Assembly (NCBI RefSeq): GCF_051628905.1
Contig: NZ_CP157575.1
Coordinates: 1,426,001-1,490,000 of the forward strand
From: Asaia sp037151935
Lineage (GTDB): Bacteria; Pseudomonadota; Alphaproteobacteria; Acetobacterales; Acetobacteraceae
Length of the DNA stretch: 64,000 nt
Reading direction: 5' to 3'
Position numbers and translations under genes: made by a program. Of this stretch, positions 47,102 to 55,664 are shown in pieces. The notes beneath the pieces were generated by a model. It was not told the DNA's origin. It saw only the letters and a program-made list of their open reading frames with translations, and searched no databases. The stretch's first letter is position 1. Each line of letters starts with the position of its first letter.

Positions 47102-47394
47102 TGTCTGTGCATGCCTCCCCTGACAGCGTGGCGCCCCCTTCCATCATGCTGCCCTCGCGTCTGGACACGGGTAGCGCCCCCGCGCTCAAGGAAATGATCG
47201 CGCGCTCTCCCGGATCGGCTCTGGACGGCTCCGATGTTTCCTATCTCGGTGGCCTCTGCCTGCAGGTCATTCTCGCGAGCGCCCGTCCGATCCTCAATCC
47301 CTCCGAAAAATTATCGGAAGCCCTTGTGCTTTTCGGTGCCACCTCAGCCCTGCAGGAAACTGCCACAACGTCAGCGAGCCTTCGACATGACTGA
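47101..47394 (+). CDS. cheS: STAS-domain chemotaxis protein, CheS-like
   Basis: A 97-residue STAS-type protein: beta-alpha pattern with LPSRLDTGSAPALKEMIA and GSALDGSDVSYLGGLCLQVI, the segment corresponding to anti-anti-sigma domains. In Sinorhizobium a 97-residue protein, CheS, lies at the same place between the first MCP and cheY1 and helps CheA bind CheY1 to drain phosphate. Size and position match, so I call this CheS-like. It overlaps the MCP by one base and cheY by eight. Confidence 0.75.
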   Translation: MSVHASPDSVAPPSIMLPSRLDTGSAPALKEMIARSPGSALDGSDVSYLGGLCLQVILASARPILNPSEKLSEALVLFGATSALQETATTSASLRHD

Positions 47395-47770
47395 TAACCA
47401 GACTTTACGTGTCCTTACGATCGACGATTCCCGAACAATGCAGAGCATGCTTCGCACTGCACTTGAAGGAGCTGGATACGATGTCATTCAGGGAAATGAC
47501 GGTGTCGAGGGAATAAGTGTTCTTGAAGAGGCAAGTCCGTCGCCGGCTGTCATCATCACCGATATCAACATGCCGAGGCTGGACGGTTTCGGCGTAATCG
47601 AAGCAGTTCGAAAAATGGACAGGTACAAGCACCTGCCAATTATCGTTCTGACCACGGAAAGCGACCAGGAAAAAAAGGCGCGTGCCCGCGCCGCCGGTGC
47701 TACCGGCTGGATTATAAAGCCTTTCAACTCCGACAGCCTTGTTTCAGCCATCCGGCGCGTTACCCAATAG
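47387..47770 (+). CDS. cheY: Response regulator CheY (first copy)
   Basis: A 127-residue single receiver domain. The acidic pair is Asp13-Asp14 (TIDDSRTMQ), the phosphorylation site is Asp59 (IITDINMPRLDGF), the switch Thr is in IIVLTTES, and the conserved Lys is Lys111 (IIKPF). In two-CheY alphaproteobacterial systems one copy controls the motor and the other acts as a phosphate sink; by analogy with Sinorhizobium CheY1 this one may be the sink. It overlaps cheS. Confidence 0.93.
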   Translation: MTDNQTLRVLTIDDSRTMQSMLRTALEGAGYDVIQGNDGVEGISVLEEASPSPAVIITDINMPRLDGFGVIEAVRKMDRYKHLPIIVLTTESDQEKKARARAAGATGWIIKPFNSDSLVSAIRRVTQ

Positions 47771-47785
47771 AAAAGCGGGGGCAGA

Positions 47786-50044
47786 ATGAGCTCAGAGATG
47801 GATGATATCTTGGAAATTTTTTTCCAGGAATGCGACGAACAGCTGCAAGAGCTCGAGGCTGGCTTGTCGGCACTCGCCGCGGAGCGCGCCGAGCCAGACA
47901 CGGTCAATGCGGTGTTTCGGGCGGTGCATTCGATCAAAGGCGGTGCGGCGTCCTTCGGATTGCAGAACCTTGTTCGCTTCTCCCATGTCTACGAAAACTC
48001 GCTCGACGGGGTGCGCTCTGACCGGATCCAGCCAACAAAAGAGATCATAGCGGTTTTTCTCAAAAGTATGGATGTTCTCAGCGACCTCGTCGTCGAGGCG
48101 CGAGGCGGCGCGACCGTCGATGCACAGCGCGTCAATGAGAGCCTCATTGAGCTGAGAATCGTCAATGGGGAAGCAACCGCAGAGCCAAAAGTGGACGAGG
48201 CCGGTTCGGGCGAATCAGTGTCGAGCGATCACGAATTCTGCCCGGTACCAATCGAGTTCGAGCCGGTAGCTTTCGACTTCGACCTGGATTTTGGACCCGA
48301 GCCTCAGGCGCAACAGGTCGTCACCTTCCATCCGCATGATTCGATGTATGGTTGCGGTGATGACGCACGCAACATTCTCCTGGCCCTGACGACACTCGCC
48401 CATGAAAAAGGCGAGGCCGCTGTCGTCGATTGCGTCTCGGACCAACTGCCCGAGTTCGAGAGTCTCTCGCCGGAAGTGTCCTATCTTTCATGGCGCGTCA
48501 CCTTGCCGGAGAGTGTCAGCGAAAGCGCGATCCGGGACGCGTTCGACTGGGTTGTCGACAGCTGCGATTTCACGATCGGGTCGGGCGATGCCGCTGACGA
48601 TACGCAGATGCCGGAAGATGCGCTGACAAGTGGGGAGCCCGAAGAAATTTCGGCTGGATCTACGGCCCCACCGGATTCGGGTCATATCGTCGCCCGATCT
48701 TCGTCCCTGCCTGTCGCTGAGGCGCGCCTGCCAGCCGAGAGAATCATCGAGGAATTCGCGCCGCCTGCCACAGCCTCGCGCGATGAAGAGCCTGCAACCA
48801 TCGCAGCCGTCGCCCGCAAGACTGAAGCCGCTTCAATTCGCGTCGATCTCTCCCGTGTCGACGACCTGATGGATCTGGTCGGTGAGCTGGTGATTGCGCA
48901 GGCCGCAGTGCAGTCACTCGTCCAGAAAACCGGCGCTACCGATCATCACGATCTCATGCAGGGCATCGAAGGGATGCAAACCCTGACCCGCGACATCCAG
49001 GACGCGGTCATGTCGGTCAGAGCCCAGCCCGTACGCAGCGTATTCCAGCGTATGCAGCGTGTCGTGCGAGAAGCGAGCTCGATGACACAGAAATCCGTGT
49101 CGCTGGTTCTTGAAGGCGAAGATACGGAAGTCGATCGCACGCTAATCGAAAAACTGGCAGCGCCGCTTACCCACATGCTGCGAAATGCAGTAGATCATGG
49201 CATCGAAAAGACTGAAGATCGCATCGCGGCGGGCAAATCTCCCGAAGGCTGCATCACACTCTCTGCAGAGCATCGTTCCGGTCGTATTCTTATCACGATC
49301 AAGGACGACGGCGCTGGAGTAAATCACAAGCGCGTCTTCGAAACCGCAGTCAAGCGCGGGATCATCGCGCCGGATGCTACGCTGAGTGAAGACGAGATCA
49401 ACAACCTCATCTTCACCCCCGGCTTTTCAACAGCATCGGAGATTTCCGACCTTTCAGGCCGTGGGGTCGGCATGGACGTGGTCAAGCAGGCCATCATGAG
49501 CCTCGGAGGCCGCATCGTCATTACAAGCGTATCAGGCAAGGGCAGTACGTTCAGCCTCAGCCTTCCGCTCACCCTCGCCATTCTGGACGGCATGCTGATT
49601 TCGGCCGAGGAGACCACGATGGTGATCCCGATCTCCGCCGTCTCGGAAGCGATCATTGTCAGCCAGGGCGATGTCTATTCCTTACCGGATGGCACCAATA
49701 TCATCTCCAAGCGTGGGGAATGCATCCCGCTGCTCCCGCTTGGCTCGACGCTTGGGCTGGTCCCGCCACGGGCACGACATTCCCTGGAGGGCGCTGTCGT
49801 TCTGGTCGTCGAAAACGAATCTGGAAGCCGCGCGGCCCTGATCGTCGACGAGATCTGTGGACAGATGCAGGTCGTCATCAAGAGCATGGAGCGCAACTAC
49901 CGTCATATCTATGGCGTCTCAGCAGCGACAATTCTGGGCGACGGGAGCGTGGCCCTCATCCTTGACGTTTCGGCGCTGGTCGCCACAGCCCTCAGCCAGA
50001 AAGACAACAAAGCAGCGCTCGGCCTTTCCGAGCTTGTGAACTAG
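47786..50044 (+). CDS. cheA: Chemotaxis histidine kinase CheA
   Basis: Central kinase. The 752-residue protein has the HPt domain with phospho-acceptor His48 (FRAVHSIKGGAASFG), a P2-like region at about 190-275, the dimerisation helix with RVDDLMDLVGELVIAQA, the ATP-binding domain with N-box LTHMLRNAVDHGIE, G1 IKDDGAGVNHKR and G2 LSGRGVGMDVVKQAIMSLGG, and a CheW-like C-terminal domain. The key residues are intact. cheW follows. Confidence 0.96.
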   Translation: MSSEMDDILEIFFQECDEQLQELEAGLSALAAERAEPDTVNAVFRAVHSIKGGAASFGLQNLVRFSHVYENSLDGVRSDRIQPTKEIIAVFLKSMDVLSDLVVEARGGATVDAQRVNESLIELRIVNGEATAEPKVDEAGSGESVSSDHEFCPVPIEFEPVAFDFDLDFGPEPQAQQVVTFHPHDSMYGCGDDARNILLALTTLAHEKGEAAVVDCVSDQLPEFESLSPEVSYLSWRVTLPESVSESAIRDAFDWVVDSCDFTIGSGDAADDTQMPEDALTSGEPEEISAGSTAPPDSGHIVARSSSLPVAEARLPAERIIEEFAPPATASRDEEPATIAAVARKTEAASIRVDLSRVDDLMDLVGELVIAQAAVQSLVQKTGATDHHDLMQGIEGMQTLTRDIQDAVMSVRAQPVRSVFQRMQRVVREASSMTQKSVSLVLEGEDTEVDRTLIEKLAAPLTHMLRNAVDHGIEKTEDRIAAGKSPEGCITLSAEHRSGRILITIKDDGAGVNHKRVFETAVKRGIIAPDATLSEDEINNLIFTPGFSTASEISDLSGRGVGMDVVKQAIMSLGGRIVITSVSGKGSTFSLSLPLTLAILDGMLISAEETTMVIPISAVSEAIIVSQGDVYSLPDGTNIISKRGECIPLLPLGSTLGLVPPRARHSLEGAVVLVVENESGSRAALIVDEICGQMQVVIKSMERNYRHIYGVSAATILGDGSVALILDVSALVATALSQKDNKAALGLSELVN

Positions 50045-50083
50045 GCCGCCGTGACCATGCTCAGCATCAATCAGGAAACGAAG

Positions 50084-50554
50084 ATGACCGACCAGCTGAC
50101 GACCAGCAAAGCCGCCGAAACGGCTTCGATAAAGATGATCGTTTTCGCCGTCGGCGCCCAGGAATATTGTATTCCCATACTCAGTGTGCGCGAGATTCGT
50201 GGCTTCGAAAAGACCACCACCCTCCCCTTTGCGCCCTCCTATGTCTGCGGCGCGATCAATCTACGCGGTATCATTCTGACCGTGATTGACCTGGCCGCTT
50301 ATCTCAATATCCCACCCGAGCTCGAAAATTCGCGCCGCGTTGTTATTATCGTCGAGTCACGTGCCGGTGTCGTCTACGGCCTCCTGGTCGATCGCGTGAT
50401 CGACCTTGCAGACATCAATACAGGTGACATCCAACCCACCTCGGACGAGGGCGCCTGCCTCCACGGGCTCGTGCTGATCGAAAGCCGTATGATCGGCATT
50501 CTCAAGCTCGATACCGTCGTAAAACACCTCGTCGGTGAATCCAGCAAAGAATGA
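50084..50554 (+). CDS. cheW: Coupling protein CheW
   Basis: Links CheA to receptors. A 156-residue protein from the ATG at 50084, preferred because AGGA lies seven bases upstream; in-frame starts at 50051 (GTG) and 50057 (ATG) would add about ten residues. The core MIVFAVGAQEYCIPILSVRE and CGAINLRGIILTVIDLAAYL is the classical CheW domain. Its stop overlaps the cheR start by four bases. Confidence 0.93.
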   Translation: MTDQLTTSKAAETASIKMIVFAVGAQEYCIPILSVREIRGFEKTTTLPFAPSYVCGAINLRGIILTVIDLAAYLNIPPELENSRRVVIIVESRAGVVYGLLVDRVIDLADINTGDIQPTSDEGACLHGLVLIESRMIGILKLDTVVKHLVGESSKE

Positions 50555-51390
50555 CGACAAGCATCACTCTCAGCGCGCCTGACTACACCGACTCTGATTT
50601 TCAGAGATTGCAGTCGATCGCGCGCGCGCAAGCAGGCATCTGCCTACCTGCGACGAAAAAAGCCCTGGTCTATTCTCGTGTTTCACGCAGGGTCAGGGAA
50701 ATGCAACTCGGCTCATTCAAGGAGTACCTGGACTTCACGACCGGAAGCGCAGGCACCGTCGAAATGGAGAAGTTGATCTGTGCCCTGACGACAAATGTAA
50801 CCGGCTTCTATCGCGAAAAGCATCATTTCGATCATCTGAAATCGGTCGTCATGCCGGATTTTGCCGCGGCACTACGCAAGGGTAAGCGAGGCCGGATCTG
50901 GTCGGCGGCCTGCTCTACCGGCCAAGAGCCCTGGAGCATTGCCATGAGTGTCGCAGGGAGCTTTCCGGAGATCGGCAATTTCGATTTCCGTATACTCGCC
51001 ACAGATATCAACAGCGATGTTGTAGCGCGCGCAGCGAGCGCCACTTATGCCCCTGACGAACTCGAAGGCATACCAGAGAAGGACAGATCTCTTTTCCTTA
51101 AAGAATCCGAAGGTGGATTGCGATTTTCAGAAGGCCTCAGACGATTGCCCAGCTTCCGTGTCCTGAACCTGAACGCAGCCTGGCCGTTTCATGGCACGTT
51201 CTCGGTCATATTTTGCAGGAATGTCGTAATCTACTTCGATGACGAGACGCGCGAAGCCCTTTGGAAGCGCCTTGCAGAGAGAATTGAACCGGGTGGTTTT
51301 CTCTACGTGGGTCATTCCGAAAGAGTCGCCAATGCCAAGCAATGCGGGTTGGTCAATATCGCGCCCACAATCTATCAGAAAGAAGACTGA
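50551..51390 (+). CDS. cheR: Chemoreceptor methyltransferase CheR
   Basis: Methylates glutamates on MCPs using SAM. The 279-residue protein has an N-terminal helical domain (LPATKKALVYSRVSRRV), then LTTNVTGFYREKHHFDHL, the SAM site IWSAACSTGQEPWSIAMSV (the usual GEEP reads GQEP), ILATDINSDVV, and FCRNVVIYFD. The pentapeptide-tailed MCP at 45.5 kb is a likely docking partner. It overlaps cheW by four bases and lies three bases before cheB. Confidence 0.95.
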   Translation: MTTSITLSAPDYTDSDFQRLQSIARAQAGICLPATKKALVYSRVSRRVREMQLGSFKEYLDFTTGSAGTVEMEKLICALTTNVTGFYREKHHFDHLKSVVMPDFAAALRKGKRGRIWSAACSTGQEPWSIAMSVAGSFPEIGNFDFRILATDINSDVVARAASATYAPDELEGIPEKDRSLFLKESEGGLRFSEGLRRLPSFRVLNLNAAWPFHGTFSVIFCRNVVIYFDDETREALWKRLAERIEPGGFLYVGHSERVANAKQCGLVNIAPTIYQKED

Positions 51391-51393
51391 GCG

Positions 51394-52446
51394 ATGACGT
51401 CACCCGTAAAAGTCCTTGTGGTCGACGATTCTCGCACGGCGCGCGCCATGATTCGCCATGCATTTCAAAGCCACCCTGACCTCGTTATTTCAGGAGAAGC
51501 TTCCAATCCCCTTGAGGCCAGAGACCTGATCATCAAGGATCAGCCAGATGTCATCACGCTCGACATCGAAATGCCCAATATCAATGGTCTGCAGTTTCTC
51601 GAGAAAATCATGCGCTTACGCCCGATACCGGTGGTGATGGTATCGAGCCTGACCGAACGCAACGCGGAAATAGCCCTTACCGCATTACAGATGGGGGCAT
51701 TCGATTGCTTCCCGAAAACGACGGCCACCATTCCAGGCACGAATGCCTATGCGGGGCTACCCGGAATTGTCCGACAGGCGGCACGATCAAAGCCCGTTAT
51801 CAGAACCGGTGCGGTTCCCTCTCCTGCTGCGCTACCGGAGCGGAAGTCCTGGCAACAAACATATGATCTGGTCGCCATTGGCTCATCGACGGGCGGTGTC
51901 GAAGCGATCGAAGAAGTGCTTAGCGGCTTTCCGGCTAATAGCCCGCCAATCGTCATATGCCAGCACATGCCTGCGTTCTTCACGACCAGCTTCGCCGAAC
52001 GGCTGAACAAGAAGCTCGATACGCTTACCATCAGCGAAGCGAGCGATCGTGAGATGCTCCTTCCAGGGCACGTACGCATTGCTCCAGGCGGTACGCGCCA
52101 CATGACCGTAACCCGCACTGAACATGGCCTCGCGACGCGCCTTGTTCAGGCTCCGGCGGTAAACGGGCATGTGCCCTCTGTAGATGTCCTGTTCGATAGC
52201 GTCGCAGAACAGGTAGGCGCGAAAGCACTGGGTATTATCCTGACAGGAATGGGCCAGGACGGCGCAGAAGGTCTGCTCGCGCTCAAGCGCGCCGGGGCCT
52301 GGACAATTGCGCAGGACAAGGCATCTTCTGTCGTCTATGGAATGCCGAGAGTCGCTGCGGAGCTTGGGGCCGCAGCCCAGATCGTAGCCCTGAACCAGAT
52401 CAGTAGTGCAGCCATGAATGCCCACACGCGCCAGCCCCTTCCGTAA
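51394..52446 (+). CDS. cheB: Chemoreceptor methylesterase/deamidase CheB
   Basis: Removes methyl groups from MCPs when phosphorylated by CheA. The receiver (residues 1-120) has Asp11-Asp12 and phosphorylation site Asp57 (VITLDIEMPNINGL). A linker leads to the esterase domain with the catalytic triad Ser164 (AIGSSTGG), His191 (ICQHMPAFF) and Asp289 (GMGQDGAEGL). All are intact. Confidence 0.96.
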   Translation: MTSPVKVLVVDDSRTARAMIRHAFQSHPDLVISGEASNPLEARDLIIKDQPDVITLDIEMPNINGLQFLEKIMRLRPIPVVMVSSLTERNAEIALTALQMGAFDCFPKTTATIPGTNAYAGLPGIVRQAARSKPVIRTGAVPSPAALPERKSWQQTYDLVAIGSSTGGVEAIEEVLSGFPANSPPIVICQHMPAFFTTSFAERLNKKLDTLTISEASDREMLLPGHVRIAPGGTRHMTVTRTEHGLATRLVQAPAVNGHVPSVDVLFDSVAEQVGAKALGIILTGMGQDGAEGLLALKRAGAWTIAQDKASSVVYGMPRVAAELGAAAQIVALNQISSAAMNAHTRQPLP

Positions 52447-52513
52447 AAACAGAACTCCTATCGCGCAGAAACGCGTGATACTTTTCAGCATCGCGAAGAC
52501 TTAAGGACAGAAA

Positions 52514-52903
52514 ATGCCCGCAGCCTCTCAAATACGAGCCCTGATCGTCGACGATCAGGCCTCCATACGTCAGGTTCTCGCTAATAATCTGGCGCAGCTG
52601 GGGTTTACACAGGTCGCCCAACGCAAGGACGGGAAGGAGGCTTTGGAGTATCTGGGCCAGAATCCGACCCATCTCGTTATTTCAGACTTCAACATGCCTG
52701 TGATGGACGGCCTCGCGCTCCTGCGCGCGGTGCGTGAAAATCCGAAAACGCAAAAGACCGCCTTTGTCATCCTGACCAGCGAAACAAGCAGGGATCTTGT
52801 TCAAGAAGCTATCAAGGCTGGGGTCAATAACTTTCTCGCCAAGCCCTATACTGTCGCAAAACTACGCGAAGTGCTGGAGAAGGTCTTCGGACCTATCACG
52901 TGA
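52514..52903 (+). CDS. cheY: Response regulator CheY (second copy)
   Basis: A 129-residue receiver with Asp13-Asp14 (IVDDQASIRQ), phosphorylation site Asp58 (LVISDFNMPVMDG), the switch Thr in FVILTSET, and Lys110 (FLAKPY). AAGGAC lies six bases before the ATG. By analogy with the Sinorhizobium operon, where CheY2 lies between cheB and cheD, it is the likelier motor-binding form that contacts FliM. It overlaps cheD. Confidence 0.93.
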   Translation: MPAASQIRALIVDDQASIRQVLANNLAQLGFTQVAQRKDGKEALEYLGQNPTHLVISDFNMPVMDGLALLRAVRENPKTQKTAFVILTSETSRDLVQEAIKAGVNNFLAKPYTVAKLREVLEKVFGPIT

Positions 52904-53457
52904 TGCAGACACCCACACGCACCGTTATTCAGGGCGACGTAGTGATCTCCCGAGACGGAGACACCCTTCTGACGACCCTGCTGGGCTCGTGCATTTCGGT
53001 ATGCATGTACGACCCGCTTGCACAGGTTGGAGGCATGAATCATTTTCTCCTTCCTAGTGGCGACGGATGTGACAACAATACGGCTCTGCGCTTTGGGGTG
53101 AACGCCATGGAGAAACTCGTAAACGGGATACTCAGCGCAGGCGGTCGGCGCGAGCGGCTTCTCTGCAAGGCGTTCGGCGGTGCCGCCATTGTTCCTTCTC
53201 TGGGTCATATTGGTAAAGAAAATAAAGCCTTTGTCTTGCGCTATCTTGCTGACGAGCATCTCTCCTGCGTTTCCCAAAGCCTGGGAGGCACTCAAGCCAG
53301 ACGAATTCGATTCTGGCCCACCACAGGTAGAGCACAACAAAACTTGGTCGAAGATGCTGGTTCAGTTGGCATACAAGAGCAGATTTACAACAAAAAAGAA
53401 GCTGCATTCGAAAAGAAATGGAAAAATACGCAAGATTCAAATATCGAGCTGTTTTAA
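52903..53457 (+). CDS. cheD: Chemoreceptor glutamine deamidase CheD
   Basis: Deamidates receptor glutamines. The protein of about 184 residues has TLLGSCISVCMYDP with the predicted catalytic Cys (near residue 30), GGMNHFLLP with the catalytic His (near 47), and a later KAFGGAAIVPS. The ATG at 52903 overlaps the cheY2 stop (TGATG); a GTG at 52900 is in frame too. The charged tail after about residue 150 is longer than usual. Confidence 0.92.
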   Translation: MQTPTRTVIQGDVVISRDGDTLLTTLLGSCISVCMYDPLAQVGGMNHFLLPSGDGCDNNTALRFGVNAMEKLVNGILSAGGRRERLLCKAFGGAAIVPSLGHIGKENKAFVLRYLADEHLSCVSQSLGGTQARRIRFWPTTGRAQQNLVEDAGSVGIQEQIYNKKEAAFEKKWKNTQDSNIELF

Positions 53458-53502
53458 CAAAGCTAAATTTCCATCTGTAATTTTTCCCTAGGAGCTACGC
53501 TG

Positions 53503-53847
53503 TTGAACACACAACCGCGCGACGTAATTTCAAACATCGTTCAGCAGCTCGTCACTACTCATGGTGACCTGCTCAGCGTTCAGGCAGCCATCGAGCGTTC
53601 AGCCCTAGGGAATGCGTTCCATGAAAATGAAATTGTTAATTTACAGAAACTCGATCACGCAACGCAGTTTGTGGATGCGATCACCACTATCCTGCAAAAT
53701 CTGATCAGCGTTGTGCCATGGGAAGGAAATTCAGAAATAGCGCTCGACGCAGTACTGCAAAATGTCAGTCTCGGTAGCATTCATGGGCTATTTAGAGGCC
53801 GTGCCTCCGAAAGCGATGCGGCAGCTGGAGAAATGGATTTTTTCTAA
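53503..53847 (+). CDS. Small helical che-operon protein with CheZ-type DxxxQ motif (CheT-like)
   Basis: A 114-residue protein from a TTG at 53503, supported by TAGGAG seven bases upstream. It is largely helical. Residues 51-55 read DHATQ within NLQKLDHATQFVDAI, matching the DxxxQ catalytic signature of CheZ phosphatases (Asp143 and Gln147 in E. coli). The C-terminus ends in an acidic-aromatic peptide, GEMDFF, comparable with the CheY-binding tail of CheZ. In Sinorhizobium a CheZ-like protein, CheT, occupies this place after cheD. I infer a CheY phosphatase or phosphatase-like partner. Confidence 0.65.
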   Translation: MNTQPRDVISNIVQQLVTTHGDLLSVQAAIERSALGNAFHENEIVNLQKLDHATQFVDAITTILQNLISVVPWEGNSEIALDAVLQNVSLGSIHGLFRGRASESDAAAGEMDFF

Positions 53848-53903
53848 ATTGAGACGCGGGAACGCGATGCAGCGCAGAACTGGGCCCCTCAGGGCGTGCC
53901 GCC

Positions 53904-54263
53904 TTACTCCTGAGTAGCCAAAAGGCCGTCCAGAACATCTTGGGCAATATCTATCAGAGGGTCGAGAGAGAGTTCGGTTTCCAGAATAGCCTGAATTCCG
54001 TAGCGCTGCGCCTGATCGGCTAGGTTGACGATCAGAGCACGATCGTCGCTTGGCGTCTGCCCGCCATCGAGAATATTGGCCTTCATGATGAGCGACCAGA
54101 GTTTCTGATGGCGATCGAGTGCCTTGAGACGGATAACGGTATCATCGGTGACAGAAGCCGAGCGCAGCTCATTGATCAGCATGGTAAAGCAAGCAATTTC
54201 CGCCTCCCGGCCCGAGAGCGACGTTTCAGCAACGGCCTGATAGGCCTTCAGGGCTGGGTGCAT
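53904..54263 (-). CDS. flaF: Flagellar biosynthesis regulator FlaF
   Basis: Needed for flagellin production and secretion in alphaproteobacteria, usually acting against FlbT. The 119-residue protein has KAYQAVAETSLSGREAEIAC, the motif with ALDRHQKLWSLIMKANI, and a C-terminal helical segment, all fitting FlaF. GGTGAG precedes the ATG. No flbT is seen beside it or elsewhere in the window. It is read leftward, away from the flagellins. Confidence 0.85.
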   Translation of the reverse strand: MHPALKAYQAVAETSLSGREAEIACFTMLINELRSASVTDDTVIRLKALDRHQKLWSLIMKANILDGGQTPSDDRALIVNLADQAQRYGIQAILETELSLDPLIDIAQDVLDGLLATQE

Positions 54264-54290
54264 TATTGTCTCACCGTTACATTAAGGGCC

Positions 54291-54314
54291 GAGCGCCTGA
54301 AAAGAGAGGCGCTC
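54291..54314. terminator. Hairpin between motE-like gene and flaF
   Basis: A perfect eight-base stem (GAGCGCCT / AGGCGCTC) with an eight-base loop lies between the two leftward genes, 28 bases before flaF. It could be a terminator for the motE-like gene or a leader hairpin for flaF. No T-run follows. Confidence 0.35.
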
Positions 54315-54397
54315 ACGCGACGATATCCGACCTTTCGTCGGTAGAAAACTGCGACACACGGCGCACGCTCAAAGAGCGAAGCGCATAAAGGGTAAAG

Positions 54398-55285
54398 TCA
54401 CTCCTTGAGAGACGCCCCCCTGTCGGAGTCTGGATGCGGTAGCCAAGAGAGAACGCCGGAAGACGACGCTCGCCCCGAAGCGGGGTCATGATTGGCGCGA
54501 AAATTACGCACTCCCGCAAGATATTGCGACACCGTATTTACCCGCTCCGGGAACATATATCCCATAATTGCAGAAATCTTTCTCGGATTCATACTATTCG
54601 CGATCGAGACAAGAACATGAATATCCATGATATTAAATACAGCAGCAGCCTCTCTGGGCGGCATTTCCTCATATATTTTCACGAGGCGCGTCGTTTCAGC
54701 AGCCATCGTCTCGCGATGGCGCGCCTGTTTTTCAGACAGTTCCGCCATGGAGTTATCGATCGCGCGCATACGTTCTTCGAGGACAATACGTGCCGAATCG
54801 AGAACTCGCTTTTGCTCTTCGAGTTTCTTTTGCTCTTCGTCGATCGAGCCCTGCTTTGCCAGTATATTTTTGACGATTTCGGACTGCGCCTGATCGGTAG
54901 AAGACATCGCACTCTGAGCAGGATCACCATCTGCCAGGCATGGCCCGACACCACAAGGCGAAGAACGTCCGTCATTTTTAAGGAATGCAGCCTCGACTGG
55001 CATCGCGTTCGGCGTTTTCTGAGCGCCCTCACCCAGGCCGGGCACCGAACGCCAGCCCTGCTTGGCAGCGATATCGCCACGACTAGACTCATTCACCTCT
55101 GGAGCTATCGACGAATCCGCCTTCGCAGGTGGCGCCGAAAGGTCTGCATCGCTATGAGAGCCAGGTGACGCAACGCGATCATCCTGACCGATATGCCTGG
55201 CCAGCGCATGAACGTTCATTGCAAGAGACAATGTCATCAGAATGGTCGAAACATGAAGCAATCGTCCGAGGGGCAGTCGCGGCAT
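54398..55285 (-). CDS. MotE-like protein with MgtE-N-type domain
   Basis: A 295-residue protein with one N-terminal membrane helix or signal anchor (about 8-28), a disordered stretch to about 130, a long coiled coil (about 140-200, EEQKKLEEQKRVLDSARIVL) and then the MgtE-N-like domain (about 205-260, EEMPPREAAAVFNIMDIHVL and MNPRKISAIMGYMFPER). This architecture is that of the MotE-like proteins common in flagellar clusters. It is read leftward ahead of flaF. The exact role in the motor is not established. Confidence 0.75.
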   Translation of the reverse strand: MPRLPLGRLLHVSTILMTLSLAMNVHALARHIGQDDRVASPGSHSDADLSAPPAKADSSIAPEVNESSRGDIAAKQGWRSVPGLGEGAQKTPNAMPVEAAFLKNDGRSSPCGVGPCLADGDPAQSAMSSTDQAQSEIVKNILAKQGSIDEEQKKLEEQKRVLDSARIVLEERMRAIDNSMAELSEKQARHRETMAAETTRLVKIYEEMPPREAAAVFNIMDIHVLVSIANSMNPRKISAIMGYMFPERVNTVSQYLAGVRNFRANHDPASGRASSSGVLSWLPHPDSDRGASLKE

Positions 55286-55664
55286 GGCCAGTCAACCTAA
55301 TCAATCAATAATAAAAGATAAATCTCCGATGATTTTTCAGCACCCAAATGAGAAACTGAAACAAAAATCAAAGCATCAAACTTAGTTAATATCTCTATGC
55401 CGCAATATCACATGACCATGAATATCTTCATAAAATCACACTCACGTAATAGTTACCCGGTGACGATTTAGCAAGCGGATTTTCGCGCTGTATGCGGCTC
55501 TGCGTTTGCTCAGATGGAGCAGAGCATAGGAAATACCCCGCCCTAGGCACAATAAGGTGCACCACCGGTCTCAAAACCGCTATTCTGGTAATCTTCTCTT
55601 ATCCATTTCGGGATTTATGGTGTTTGCGTGGCCCGATCGCTGGGCGAGCACCAGGAGAAATTCG
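55286..55664. other. AT-rich upstream region of the first flagellin gene
   Basis: About 380 bases between the leftward motE-like gene and the rightward flagellin. The first 150 bases are AT-rich. The last 85 bases (55580-55664) are part of a long repeat shared with the second flagellin gene. The region before 55580 is unlike the region before the second copy, so each flagellin gene may have a different promoter. Confidence 0.55.

Noticed and set aside
55580..55664. A sigma-54 promoter in the flagellin leader (TGGCCC followed by GC)
   Set aside because: The spacing between the GG and GC elements is seven bases rather than ten, so it does not fit the -24/-12 pattern.
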